This document shows, piece after piece, positions 16,717-25,906 of a stretch of DNA of 64,000 nt. The notes beneath the pieces were generated by a model. The model was given only the letters and a program-made list of their open reading frames with translations, was not told the DNA's origin and searched no databases. Source of the DNA: JALEFZ01 sp039817415 (GTDB lineage Bacteria; Bacteroidota; Bacteroidia; J057). Every line of letters starts with the position of its first letter. The stretch's first letter is position 1. The DNA lies in assembly GCA_039817415.1 (NCBI GenBank), contig JBCBVV010000034.1, forward strand, positions 1-64,000, written 5' to 3'. Both the position numbers and the translations under genes were made by a program.

Positions 16717-17799
16717 TTACCGATACAATCTATTATTTCCTACTTCCTTTATGCGTTTTTCTGCCTGAGCCATCGCAGCTTGCAAAGGTGTCATGTCAGA
16801 AGTTGACGCGAAATGCAGAACTTGTAAGGTCGTATCGTATATTTTTTTCGTTATGCGTTTGGCAACTTCAGGATGATATCCATGAAGTTCCTGGCTTACG
16901 TTGATGATACCGCCGGCATTTACCATGAAATCCGGGACGAACAATATACCTCTTTCCCTCAATGCCAAAGAATCTACCTCCTCATTTAGAAGTTGGTTGT
17001 TAGCTCCACCTACGATCATTTTACATCTAAGGTTTGGAATACTTTCAGAATTCAGGACCCCTCCAAGTGCATTAAGAGAAAGAATGTCAACCTCTGCATT
17101 GACCACATCTTGCCCTTCTACCGCCTTTACCCCAAATTGTTGGACGACCTCATTCACAGCTTGTTGGTTTACATCATAAACAGATACCTCTGCCCCTTCC
17201 TTCACAAGATATTTGACCAATTTGCTACCGACCTTGCCTACTCCTTGCACCATGATTTTTTTTCCGCTCAAGGAGTTGTGGCCCTCAGCATGTTGGACAG
17301 CAGCCTTCATGCCCAGATAAACCCCATAGGCCGTAAGGGGGGAAGAATCACCACTTCCTCCAAGATGTTGGTCTACTCCCACTACATAGGGTGTCTCAAG
17401 TTTGATGTACTCAAGGTCGGTTGGTTTAATGCCGACATCAGAGGCGACATAATATTTTCCTGCTAAGTTGTTGAGGAAAATCCCAAACCTACGAAGCAAG
17501 GCTTCAGATTTGTGAACTAAGGGATCCCCTATGATAACGGCCTTTCCCCCTCCTACATGAATGCCAGCTAATGCATTTTTATAGGTCATAGCTCGTGAAA
17601 GTCTTAGCACATCTTGCAGAGCAGCCTCCTCATTATGGTAAGGATACATGCGCAGCCCCCCCATAGCTGGTCCCAACAGCGTATTGTGCACCCCTATTAT
17701 GGCCTTCAAGCCAGTGGCCTTGTCATGGCAGAATAACAAAAGTTCGTGGGATTGGCTTCCCATTTGCTCAAAAATAGAAACGGAAGATGAATCATTCAT
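16717..17799 (-). CDS. Leu/Phe/Val-type amino acid dehydrogenase
   Basis: The 360-residue Glu/Leu/Phe/Val dehydrogenase family enzyme reversibly deaminates a branched-chain or aromatic amino acid with NAD. The catalytic lysine motif GGGKAVI (K86) and GPAMGGLR upstream are present, and the Rossmann motif is MVQGVGKVGSKL. The length matches leucine dehydrogenase rather than glutamate dehydrogenase. In Cytophagales this gene commonly precedes nusB (family knowledge, from memory). Specificity among Leu, Val and Phe is not determined. Confidence 0.92.
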   Translation of the reverse strand: MNDSSSVSIFEQMGSQSHELLLFCHDKATGLKAIIGVHNTLLGPAMGGLRMYPYHNEEAALQDVLRLSRAMTYKNALAGIHVGGGKAVIIGDPLVHKSEALLRRFGIFLNNLAGKYYVASDVGIKPTDLEYIKLETPYVVGVDQHLGGSGDSSPLTAYGVYLGMKAAVQHAEGHNSLSGKKIMVQGVGKVGSKLVKYLVKEGAEVSVYDVNQQAVNEVVQQFGVKAVEGQDVVNAEVDILSLNALGGVLNSESIPNLRCKMIVGGANNQLLNEEVDSLALRERGILFVPDFMVNAGGIINVSQELHGYHPEVAKRITKKIYDTTLQVLHFASTSDMTPLQAAMAQAEKRIKEVGNNRLYR

Positions 17800-17883
17800 T
17801 GACTACATAATTTGAAACATTCCATTCATTCTTTTTCAAGGTATTCTCCCAGAAAAGAGAATGATATAAGTCCTAAAAGCAGG

Positions 17884-17916
17884 TTTGTCTTTTAAGCCGA
17901 AATGTATGTAATTTCA
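17884..17916 (+). promoter_or_regulatory. Possible promoter of nuoD
   Basis: TTTG at 17884-17887 and TAATTTCA at 17909-17916 are spaced like the -33 (TTTG) and -7 (TAnnTTTG) elements of Bacteroidota promoters, though the -7 element has two mismatches. It lies 57-90 bases before the nuoD start. Confidence 0.25.
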
Positions 17917-17972
17917 CAACAAAATAGAGGAATTGAGACTTATATATTCTCTATTGATATAGAAGACAGAAT

Positions 17973-19277
17973 ATGAGCAACGAGGTATTTCCACCCAAAG
18001 AAAGTATTACGGATAAGGTAAAACCAGCCTTTTTCCCAAAGCATCAGGAGGCGATCTATAAAAGATTGGAAGACAAGCACACGCTTGTAGAAGTTGAAGA
18101 AGATCCACTGGGAACTAGAATGGTCATTAACCTAGGGCCTCAGCACCCTGCCACACATGGTGTACTTAGATGTGTACTAGAGGTGGATGGTGAGAGAATC
18201 ATAAAATCTGTTGTTGACGTAGGTTACCTGCATAGAGGGATCGAAAAAATTGCTGAAAACAAGACTTATCAGGAATTCATGCCTTATACAGATCGCATGG
18301 ATTACCTTTCTCCATACTCAAATAATGTCGGATACTGTCTAGCGGTAGAGAAGTTGGTGGGAATAGAGGTTCCCGAAAGGGCGCAGTATATTCGAACCAT
18401 CGCTTGTGAATTGGCTAGGCTATCATCTCACCTTCTCTGGTTGGGAACCATGGTCATGGATGCAGGGGCTGTATCTATGTTCTTATGGACCTTTAGAGAG
18501 CGTGAATACCTCTACAACATCTTTGACAAATTAGCCGGGGTAAGATTTACAGTAAGCCACTCTCGCATTGGAGGTCTTCAGTTCGATATGAATCAAGAGA
18601 CCATTGATGCGATTATGCATTGGAAGAAAAACTTCCGCAAGGAGCTCAAGGACTGGAAAAAGCTGCTGGCCAATAATGGTATTTGGATTAAGCGTAACAG
18701 AGATGTAGGGGTCCTAACCAAAGAGGATGCCCTGGGATTAGGAGTTACAGGGCCAGTGCTCAGGGCCTCTGGCGTACCTTATGACCTTCGTACATTTGAG
18801 CCATACCTCGCCTATGATCAGGTAGAATTCGATGTGGTTATCCGTGAAGAAGGAGATTGCCTTGCACGCTATTTGGTACGCATGGATGAGATGGAACAGA
18901 GTGTAAGAATTTTGGATCAATTGATGGAAAAAATTCCAGGTGGTCCTATCCGAGCCGACAATGCGAAGCATGCTTACCCTTCTAAAGATGAAGTTTACTA
19001 CTCCATGGAAGGGATGATCCATGACTTTATGATGACGGATGTAGGAGTAATGCCTCCAGCAGGTGTAGAAGCCTATTCCGCCATTGAAGCACCCAAAGGT
19101 GAATTAGGCTTCCATCTTAAATCTGATGGTACAGGCTCTCCTTGGAGATGTAAGATCAATGGACCGTCATTCTCAAATCTTCAAGCACTTGAAAAAATGC
19201 TTGAGGGAAGTATGTTGGCAGATACAGTTGTCCTGATCGGTTCGCTAGACCCAGTGATGGGAGAATGCGATAAGTAA
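17973..19277 (+). CDS. nuoD: NADH-quinone oxidoreductase subunit D
   Basis: The 434-residue 49-kDa-type subunit of respiratory complex I lies in the peripheral arm and forms part of the quinone site. It has the family landmarks NLGPQHPATHGVLR, the YLHRGIEK box, YTDRMDYLSP and the C-terminal DPVMGECDK ending. The N-terminus carries about 45 extra residues before the conserved GTRMVINLGP core. No other nuo gene is adjacent, and a strong terminator follows directly, so this is a monocistronic nuoD. It may be the only copy, displaced from the nuo operon, or a second copy. Confidence 0.96.
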   Translation: MSNEVFPPKESITDKVKPAFFPKHQEAIYKRLEDKHTLVEVEEDPLGTRMVINLGPQHPATHGVLRCVLEVDGERIIKSVVDVGYLHRGIEKIAENKTYQEFMPYTDRMDYLSPYSNNVGYCLAVEKLVGIEVPERAQYIRTIACELARLSSHLLWLGTMVMDAGAVSMFLWTFREREYLYNIFDKLAGVRFTVSHSRIGGLQFDMNQETIDAIMHWKKNFRKELKDWKKLLANNGIWIKRNRDVGVLTKEDALGLGVTGPVLRASGVPYDLRTFEPYLAYDQVEFDVVIREEGDCLARYLVRMDEMEQSVRILDQLMEKIPGGPIRADNAKHAYPSKDEVYYSMEGMIHDFMMTDVGVMPPAGVEAYSAIEAPKGELGFHLKSDGTGSPWRCKINGPSFSNLQALEKMLEGSMLADTVVLIGSLDPVMGECDK

Positions 19278-19585
19278 AATCGACAAATTTTAGAGCTCGA
19301 AACGCTCAATAATAATATATATACCGCTCAAAAACGAGCGGTATATTTTTTTGTTTTGATCCGAAGAATCGTAGCATCCTCCTCAAAATGAGCAAATTGC
19401 CTCAATCCACCTAAAAGAGTTACACATATTTTTATCAAATAATTCGAAAATATTATACATACAAAGACTGTCTATTTCACATATCCAAACTTTCTATAGT
19501 AATTTGTTTTCAATAAACCGAACAACCTTACCTCGCTATTGAGGATTATATCCTAATATCAGAATTTGCATGAAATGAATAATCC
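19278..19585. other. Intergenic region between nuoD and the PKD protein gene
   Basis: This 308-base, AT-rich gap holds the nuoD terminator at 19319-19352. The rest should contain the promoter of the large surface-protein gene, but I find no clear -33/-7 pair and no reading frame. Confidence 0.5.
19319..19352 (+). terminator. Intrinsic terminator after nuoD
   Basis: An 11-bp perfect stem ATATACCGCTC / GAGCGGTATAT (19319-19329 with 19336-19346) with a 6-base loop is followed by seven T on the plus strand, about 40 bases after the nuoD stop. Confidence 0.9.
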
Positions 19586-22500
19586 ATGCGAAGGTTTGTT
19601 GTTCTTTTAGTAGTACTATGCCCATTCCTTGTTCTTAGTCAGCCTACTGCTAATTTCACCTCAGATACAACCGGAGGATGTGTTCCGGTGGTCATCAACT
19701 TTCAGGATTTATCCACGCAGGCAGTTTCCTGGGAATGGAGAGCCGGAACGGTTACTTCAAGCCAGCAGAATCCGTCTTTTTCCTTTTTGCAATCAGGTAG
19801 CATCGATGTAGAATTGATCGTAACAGATGCAAACGGAGTCAAGGATACCTTGGTTAGAACATCCTATATCAATGTTCATGATTATCCAACTGTCCAGTTT
19901 CAGGCGGATCAAGTTGTGGTGTGTGCCCACAGCACGATTAACTTTTCAGATTTATCCCTCCCAGGAAGTGGGAATATTGTTCAGTGGAAATGGGATTTTG
20001 GAGATGGAAGCATTTCTTCGACCCAAAACCCTGTTCATGCCTATTCAGATCAGGGAAATTATCCTGTCTCCTTAGAGGTAGAAAACCAATTTGGCTGCCA
20101 GGATCGGGTGATTAGACAAGCATACATACAAGTTGATGCCCCAAACCCAAGTTTTCAGGCAAATAATACCTTGGCTTGTGGTCCTCCTTTGGTCGTGGAC
20201 TTCACAAGTACGGGGACTACAAATGGAACACACTTTTGGGATTTCGGTGATGGCAATACCTCCACCCAAGTGAATCCAAGTCATACCTATACACAGTTTG
20301 GGAGTTTTGATGTCATGCATGTGGTTGAGGATCAAGCAGGTTGTAGAGATACTCTCATCCGGAATAACATTGTCAACATTGGGGTTAACACACTCAATGT
20401 ATGGGCATTAGACTCCACCCTTTGCCTTGGAGATTCAACATTTTTCAAAACCAATGCTCCGAGCAATAGTCAAATTACCTGGGATTTTGGGAATGGGGAT
20501 AGTTCAAATGTCTTAAATCCTTATTATATCTATCCTACTCATGGATCATATACCGTAACAGCCCATATTGCTGATGTGAGCGGATGTCAGGTGACTCTTA
20601 GTATTCCCATTGTGGTATATCCTGATCCCGTCATAGATTTCACCACCTCCAATTCGAGATTTGGTTGTGATGTTCCTTACACGGTTGATTTCGTTAACCT
20701 ATCAACAGGAACCACCAATACTTCCTGGCATTTTCAAACTGGGGGCAACTTTTCAAGTGCTTGGGATACCTCAATGACATTTACAAGTGAAGGTGAGTTT
20801 ACAGTTAAAATACTTGGAGTTGGACCGGGAGGATGTTCTGTGGTCCATCGGAAAAAAGATTATGTTCAGATTAAGAAAATAGAGGGAGGATTTACAGCTG
20901 ATAAAAGAGGGGGATGTGCACCTTTTTCTGTTCAGTTTACGGATACCTCTAAATCCATTGTACCTATAACAACATGGGAATGGGATTTTGGCAATGGTCA
21001 AACCTCCAACCTTCAGAATCCAATTGCAACTTATCTCAATCCAGGTCAATATGACGTACGCCTTATTGTAGGAACATCATCAGGATGTTCAGATACCATT
21101 TATACCTCCAACTACATATCTGTTGGAACCAAGCCTATCATTGATTTCGCCATTGATACAAATCAGGCATGTGCATATAGTCCTGTTCAATTGATCAACT
21201 TATCGTCCAATGCCAATAGATTCATTTGGTTCTTTAGTGATGGCGATACGGCCATGAGTACCAATCCGCAACATGGATTTGGGGCCCTAGGCCCAATGGA
21301 CGTGATGTTGGTGGGGATCAATCAAGGCTGTAGAGATACGCTTCTTCAAACAGGTATCATTGATATCCTGGCACCCTTACCCATTATGGGAATTAGCGAC
21401 AAAACTGTCTGCCAAACACCCTCAGATGTAATCTTCTCAGATTTGTCTATCGGAGCAGATACGACTTATTGGACATTGAATGGGAGTAACATGGGAAATC
21501 AATCTTCCTGGACCTATACTTTTACTCAGGTTGGTTCCAATTACGTAAGCATGACCGTTGAGAATTTCACCACAGGCTGTAAGATTACTGCAGGTGACTC
21601 AGTGATTGTACGTCCTGTAGTGGCTGATTTTGTGGTCGATACCAATAGATCTTGTATTCCATTCAGGGTTAATTTTATAGATCAATCCATTAACGCTATT
21701 TCATGGAAATGGGATTTTGATCACAGAAATGATACATCCGCCCATCAAAATCCTTCCTACAACTATAGAATAGCAGATGTCTATGAACCTAGCCTAATGG
21801 TTCGAAATTCTATTAATTGTAGAGACACATTTACCTACCAGAGTTTGCATGCGCTAGAGACGACAGCGGATTTTGATATTATTTCTGATTCGGCAGGTTG
21901 TGTTCCTTTTGTGGTTCAACTTCAGGATTTAACCAGTGGAACTGGACCTGCAGCCCAATGGGAGTGGCAAATTGGAGACTCTTCTTTCTCGGGAAGTGCT
22001 AATCCCTCTTTTATCTTGACGGAAGAGGATCGCTATAATGTAAAGTTAACCGTTACAGATGTGGATGGCTGTGTGGATTCCGTTTCACAGGTTGATGCCT
22101 TACATGCTACACAACCGGTCCCAGATTTCATTGTAAATCCAACGGTAAATTGTAATGGGAATCCATCTGTTTTTGTCAGTTTGAGTTTGGGCGAAGGGCT
22201 AAGTTACGATTGGGATTTTGGGGACGGAGGTACCTCCACACTAGCGAATCCAGTCTACACGTATAGTCAAAATGGCTTATATAGCATTTCCCTTGAAGTA
22301 ACGGATGTCAATGGCTGTGATAGTTCAATCACCTTATCAGATCATATTCTGATCGACGAAATTGAAGCAAACTTCAAATCGGATACCACCTTTGCGGCAT
22401 GCCCTCCCTTGGTGGTGAATTTTGAGGCAGATACGGCCTTTCCGCATGATCAAATTTCTTATTTTTGGGACTTTGGCGATGGGGCTACTTCTACACAGGC

Positions 22501-25270
22501 TACCCCTTCTCATAATTATACTTTACCAGGATCTTATACAGTCAGTCTAGTTATATCATCATCTAGTGGATGTTCAGATACACTTATCATCCCTAATCAT
22601 GTCTTGATTCAAGGGCCCACAGGAACATTTACATTTGATCCAAAGGAGGCCTGCCCAGGAGCGGTCATTTCATTTGAGGGTCAATCAGGTGCTCAGGTAA
22701 GTTACGAATGGATTTTTGGAGATGGTCTGACGGGGAATGGGCAGTTAGCTACTCATACATATACCACTGAAGGTACTTATTTTCCAGTCATGGCTATTGA
22801 GGACTCCGCCTCCTGTAAGGTCTATATAGCTTCCAATGATCCAGTTGATATATTACCCTCACCTACTGCTGAATTTACGGTAAATGATTCTGCTTTCTGT
22901 GAAAATGGGACAGTAAATTTAACCCATCTTTATGGCGGCTCTACAGCAAACTTGACCTATTCATGGACTACGAGTGATGGACAAAGCTCCAGTATTCCCA
23001 ATCCTTCCTTTTCCTTCTCTCAGCCAGGGGCCTTTGACATTACCTTGGCTGTCAGAAACGATTTGGGATGTGGAGATACCTTAACCAAAACATCCTATAT
23101 CAATATTTTCGAAGCTCCAGTCATTGACATTGTATTGTCCGATACAGCAGCCTGTGTCCCCTATCAGACCACGGCTTCATTAGAATTGAATGGACACCCC
23201 TACAATGTCAACCAGTATGAATGGAGTGCCCCAAATGCTCAGGGACAATCCTCTATTTTTCCCTATACGATTTCTGAAGAGGGCAATTACACCCTAAACG
23301 TCAGGATTGAAGATGAAAATGGCTGTGAGGCAAATAGTTCGATGGATGTCATTGGGCATCCTCTTCCAGAACCAGCCTTTTCGGTTTCTGATAGCGTAGG
23401 ATGTGCACCCTTCAATCTTTCCTTTACAGACCTTACTCCTGGAAATATTCAGCAGTGGGTATGGGATTTTGGGGATGGAAATGGAGATCAGCAAGCTAAT
23501 CCCAATCATACCTACCTCTATGATGGTCAATTCAGCCTAGCACTTACGGTTATCAATGAATTTGGCTGTGAGGCTAGTGTGATTAAGCCTAACCTGATCT
23601 TACTAGAAAAGCCAGTTGCTTCCTTTATATGGGATCAGGATAGTTTGTGTCCTTCAGAACCCATCCTTTTTACGGGAACCAGTCAATCCAACAGAAACTT
23701 GATTTCATTTGAATGGATGTTTGGGGATGGGCAAGGAAGTCAAGATGAACATCCAACCCATGAATATGAAAACAGCGGCCAATACGATGTACAATTGATC
23801 GTAACTGATAACCTACAATGTAAAGATACAATGGCCATTCCTTCAGCTGTTGAGGTTATTGAAGATGTCGTTCCAGAGCCGGTAGATATACAATTTGTTA
23901 CCATAGTGGATGAGGGATTGGTAGAAATATCCTTCGACGAATTTCCAAATACAAGGAATGATTTTGCCTCCTACCAGATCATGCGCCAGGAACTCAATGG
24001 GCAGTATGTTATCATTGGTGAAGTTACGGATCTGAGCCAGACTGTTTATCAGGATAATCTTGGGCAAAGTAAGCTATCACAAGGTGCTCAATGTTATAAG
24101 GTCATGGTTCTAAACAAATGTGGAACAGGTCATGCTGAAGAACTCTCCGATCCACATTGTACGATTGATTTAAGCTCGACACCTGAGGAAGATGCGATCC
24201 AGTTGACTTGGACTGCTTACCAGGGATGGCCACATATTCGGGCGTATCGAATCTTCCGTGTCAACAACTACAACAGGTCAGATATGGAACTCATAGGAGA
24301 GGTTCCAGGAAGTACGTTAAGCTTCCTTGATACGGATATGTTCTGCTACGACAGCCATAGCTACAGAATCGAGGCCCTTCATCCTGGCTTGCCTTATAGT
24401 TCTTTGTCAGACACAACCTTCAATAGTCCCAACCATGAAGGTCCAGATTTAGAAGCGAACATTCTGCTTGCAACGGTAGAGAATAATGAATTTGTTCAGG
24501 TGGAATGGGAAATTCCCTTTATAGAACGCGCATCAGAAGTCATACTTGAAAGAGATGCGGGAAGTGGATTCCAAGCCATTCAAAGCCAAGAAGCTTCCTC
24601 AGCAGATGTAAAATTTCAAGACATGACAGCAGATGTACACCATCAATCTTATCATTATAGGTTGTTTGTCATGGACAGTTGTGGAGATGCAACACCAGAT
24701 GGAGCAAGAGGAAATTCGATACACCTAAGAACCAGGCAACAGGGTACCCAGGTTGCGCTCGAATGGAATGCATACGAAGGTTGGCCGTTAGGAGTCGATT
24801 TCTACAGAGTTGAACTCTACAATCCGTCGACTGGAGAATTTGACATACTAGATCAAGTAGATGGTTCAGAAACCAGTTACCGCCACTCGAGACAAGGAGG
24901 TTCCGAATTAAAAAATTGCTACCGGATCATCGCAGAAGCCGCACACAGCAATGAAATAGCCTCAGTCTCCAATGAAGAGTGTCAATTACTTGATCCAATC
25001 GTCTACTATCCGAATGCATTTACCCCTAATAATGATGGTATCAATGACATATTCTTGCCCATTGGAGAGTTTTTAGAGACCTATCAGATTAAAATTTTTA
25101 ACCGCTGGGGAAAATTGGTTTTTGAGGCGCGGCAGATTGAAACGGGATGGGATGGTCATGAACTCAACGGAAGAGAGGCTCCAGAAGGCGTTTATGTTTA
25201 CCAAATCGAAGGGAAAGGAGAGAATGGAACAGTCTTCCAACGAACTGGAACTGTTAGTTTGATTAGATAG
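19586..25270 (+). CDS. Giant PKD-repeat surface protein with type IX secretion type B sorting domain
   Basis: The 1894-residue protein starts with a signal peptide (VLLVVLCPFLVLSQ). I count about 17 PKD-type modules of roughly 82 residues (about residues 22-1425), each with a Cys shortly after its start, and many with the WDFGDG core and a second Cys in a 'GC..' motif, suggesting one disulfide per module. Four fibronectin-III-like modules follow (about 1428-1800), apparently as a duplicated pair marked by WTAYQGWP and WNAYEGWP. The end (about 1807-1894, YYPNAFTPNNDGIND...FNRWGKLVF) is the gliding-associated C-terminal domain used for type IX secretion and surface attachment. The likely role is adhesion or scaffolding. 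Confidence 0.95.
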   Translation: MRRFVVLLVVLCPFLVLSQPTANFTSDTTGGCVPVVINFQDLSTQAVSWEWRAGTVTSSQQNPSFSFLQSGSIDVELIVTDANGVKDTLVRTSYINVHDYPTVQFQADQVVVCAHSTINFSDLSLPGSGNIVQWKWDFGDGSISSTQNPVHAYSDQGNYPVSLEVENQFGCQDRVIRQAYIQVDAPNPSFQANNTLACGPPLVVDFTSTGTTNGTHFWDFGDGNTSTQVNPSHTYTQFGSFDVMHVVEDQAGCRDTLIRNNIVNIGVNTLNVWALDSTLCLGDSTFFKTNAPSNSQITWDFGNGDSSNVLNPYYIYPTHGSYTVTAHIADVSGCQVTLSIPIVVYPDPVIDFTTSNSRFGCDVPYTVDFVNLSTGTTNTSWHFQTGGNFSSAWDTSMTFTSEGEFTVKILGVGPGGCSVVHRKKDYVQIKKIEGGFTADKRGGCAPFSVQFTDTSKSIVPITTWEWDFGNGQTSNLQNPIATYLNPGQYDVRLIVGTSSGCSDTIYTSNYISVGTKPIIDFAIDTNQACAYSPVQLINLSSNANRFIWFFSDGDTAMSTNPQHGFGALGPMDVMLVGINQGCRDTLLQTGIIDILAPLPIMGISDKTVCQTPSDVIFSDLSIGADTTYWTLNGSNMGNQSSWTYTFTQVGSNYVSMTVENFTTGCKITAGDSVIVRPVVADFVVDTNRSCIPFRVNFIDQSINAISWKWDFDHRNDTSAHQNPSYNYRIADVYEPSLMVRNSINCRDTFTYQSLHALETTADFDIISDSAGCVPFVVQLQDLTSGTGPAAQWEWQIGDSSFSGSANPSFILTEEDRYNVKLTVTDVDGCVDSVSQVDALHATQPVPDFIVNPTVNCNGNPSVFVSLSLGEGLSYDWDFGDGGTSTLANPVYTYSQNGLYSISLEVTDVNGCDSSITLSDHILIDEIEANFKSDTTFAACPPLVVNFEADTAFPHDQISYFWDFGDGATSTQATPSHNYTLPGSYTVSLVISSSSGCSDTLIIPNHVLIQGPTGTFTFDPKEACPGAVISFEGQSGAQVSYEWIFGDGLTGNGQLATHTYTTEGTYFPVMAIEDSASCKVYIASNDPVDILPSPTAEFTVNDSAFCENGTVNLTHLYGGSTANLTYSWTTSDGQSSSIPNPSFSFSQPGAFDITLAVRNDLGCGDTLTKTSYINIFEAPVIDIVLSDTAACVPYQTTASLELNGHPYNVNQYEWSAPNAQGQSSIFPYTISEEGNYTLNVRIEDENGCEANSSMDVIGHPLPEPAFSVSDSVGCAPFNLSFTDLTPGNIQQWVWDFGDGNGDQQANPNHTYLYDGQFSLALTVINEFGCEASVIKPNLILLEKPVASFIWDQDSLCPSEPILFTGTSQSNRNLISFEWMFGDGQGSQDEHPTHEYENSGQYDVQLIVTDNLQCKDTMAIPSAVEVIEDVVPEPVDIQFVTIVDEGLVEISFDEFPNTRNDFASYQIMRQELNGQYVIIGEVTDLSQTVYQDNLGQSKLSQGAQCYKVMVLNKCGTGHAEELSDPHCTIDLSSTPEEDAIQLTWTAYQGWPHIRAYRIFRVNNYNRSDMELIGEVPGSTLSFLDTDMFCYDSHSYRIEALHPGLPYSSLSDTTFNSPNHEGPDLEANILLATVENNEFVQVEWEIPFIERASEVILERDAGSGFQAIQSQEASSADVKFQDMTADVHHQSYHYRLFVMDSCGDATPDGARGNSIHLRTRQQGTQVALEWNAYEGWPLGVDFYRVELYNPSTGEFDILDQVDGSETSYRHSRQGGSELKNCYRIIAEAAHSNEIASVSNEECQLLDPIVYYPNAFTPNNDGINDIFLPIGEFLETYQIKIFNRWGKLVFEARQIETGWDGHELNGREAPEGVYVYQIEGKGENGTVFQRTGTVSLIR

Positions 25271-25298
25271 CACACATCACTTTGTATTATTCATTTTG

Positions 25299-25330
25299 GA
25301 GTCCCTCACATTGGTGGGGGATTCTTTTTT
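25299..25330 (+). terminator. Intrinsic terminator after the PKD protein gene
   Basis: An 11-bp stem GAGTCCCTCAC / GTGGGGGATTC (25299-25309 with 25314-25324, two G-T pairs), a 4-base loop and six T on the plus strand lie 28 bases after the stop codon. Confidence 0.87.
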
Positions 25331-25363
25331 GCCTGCTAATAGAAAGCTCGTATTTTTGGCGAG

Positions 25364-25906
25364 ATGAAAAAATGGGGCATTTTACTTCTGGTAGGATTGG
25401 CTGTTAGCATGTATTGCTGCACCCTTTTTTTGGATGATTACCAAAGCGTAACCATCAAGGGTTATGAAGTCACCTACCCCAGTTTTTTATCTGAGACAGA
25501 TCGTTTAAGTGAGAATGCCGATCTTCAATTACAGGATGTTCAGGGCGATATATACGCTGTTTTGAGAATTAGCCATTGGGATTCCCTCAGAAGCAATAAA
25601 CCTGAGGAGGACCTAAATGATTATTTTGAGTTTTATCTGGATAACATTTACAAAGAGTTGGAAGGGCCAATTATTTCTGGTCCAGATAGCTTATTCACAA
25701 ATGGATTTGAAGGAATTGAGGGTCAATTGAGTGGTTCCTACAAGGGAAACCAGTTGCATCATAGAATAACCCTGCTTCAAGATAGCACCTACCTCTTCCA
25801 ATTTCTTCAATGGGCACCTGATCCCATATGGGAAAATAAAAAAGAAGAATTAAGTGTCATGATAGACAGCCTTCACGCTAGCATAAAGCCAGAAAATTCT
25901 AACTAA
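25364..25906 (+). CDS. Predicted lipoprotein or secreted protein of unknown function, 180 aa
   Basis: The protein has an N-terminal hydrophobic signal ending in a double Cys (SMYCCTLF), which may be a lipobox. The body shows alternating strands and two helices, with the segment DYFEFYLDNIYKEL and a later FQWAPDP..ENKKEELSVMIDSL resembling the PsbP/Mog1-like (DUF1795-type) fold; this likeness is my impression, not a search result. It follows the PKD gene on the same strand but behind a terminator. Its stop overlaps the stop of the convergent permease gene by four bases. Confidence 0.8.
   Translation: MKKWGILLLVGLAVSMYCCTLFLDDYQSVTIKGYEVTYPSFLSETDRLSENADLQLQDVQGDIYAVLRISHWDSLRSNKPEEDLNDYFEFYLDNIYKELEGPIISGPDSLFTNGFEGIEGQLSGSYKGNQLHHRITLLQDSTYLFQFLQWAPDPIWENKKEELSVMIDSLHASIKPENSN

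Noticed and set aside
19586..25270. PKD repeats as DNA-level tandem repeats
   Set aside because: The modules are similar at protein level but too divergent in bases to count as recent DNA repeats.
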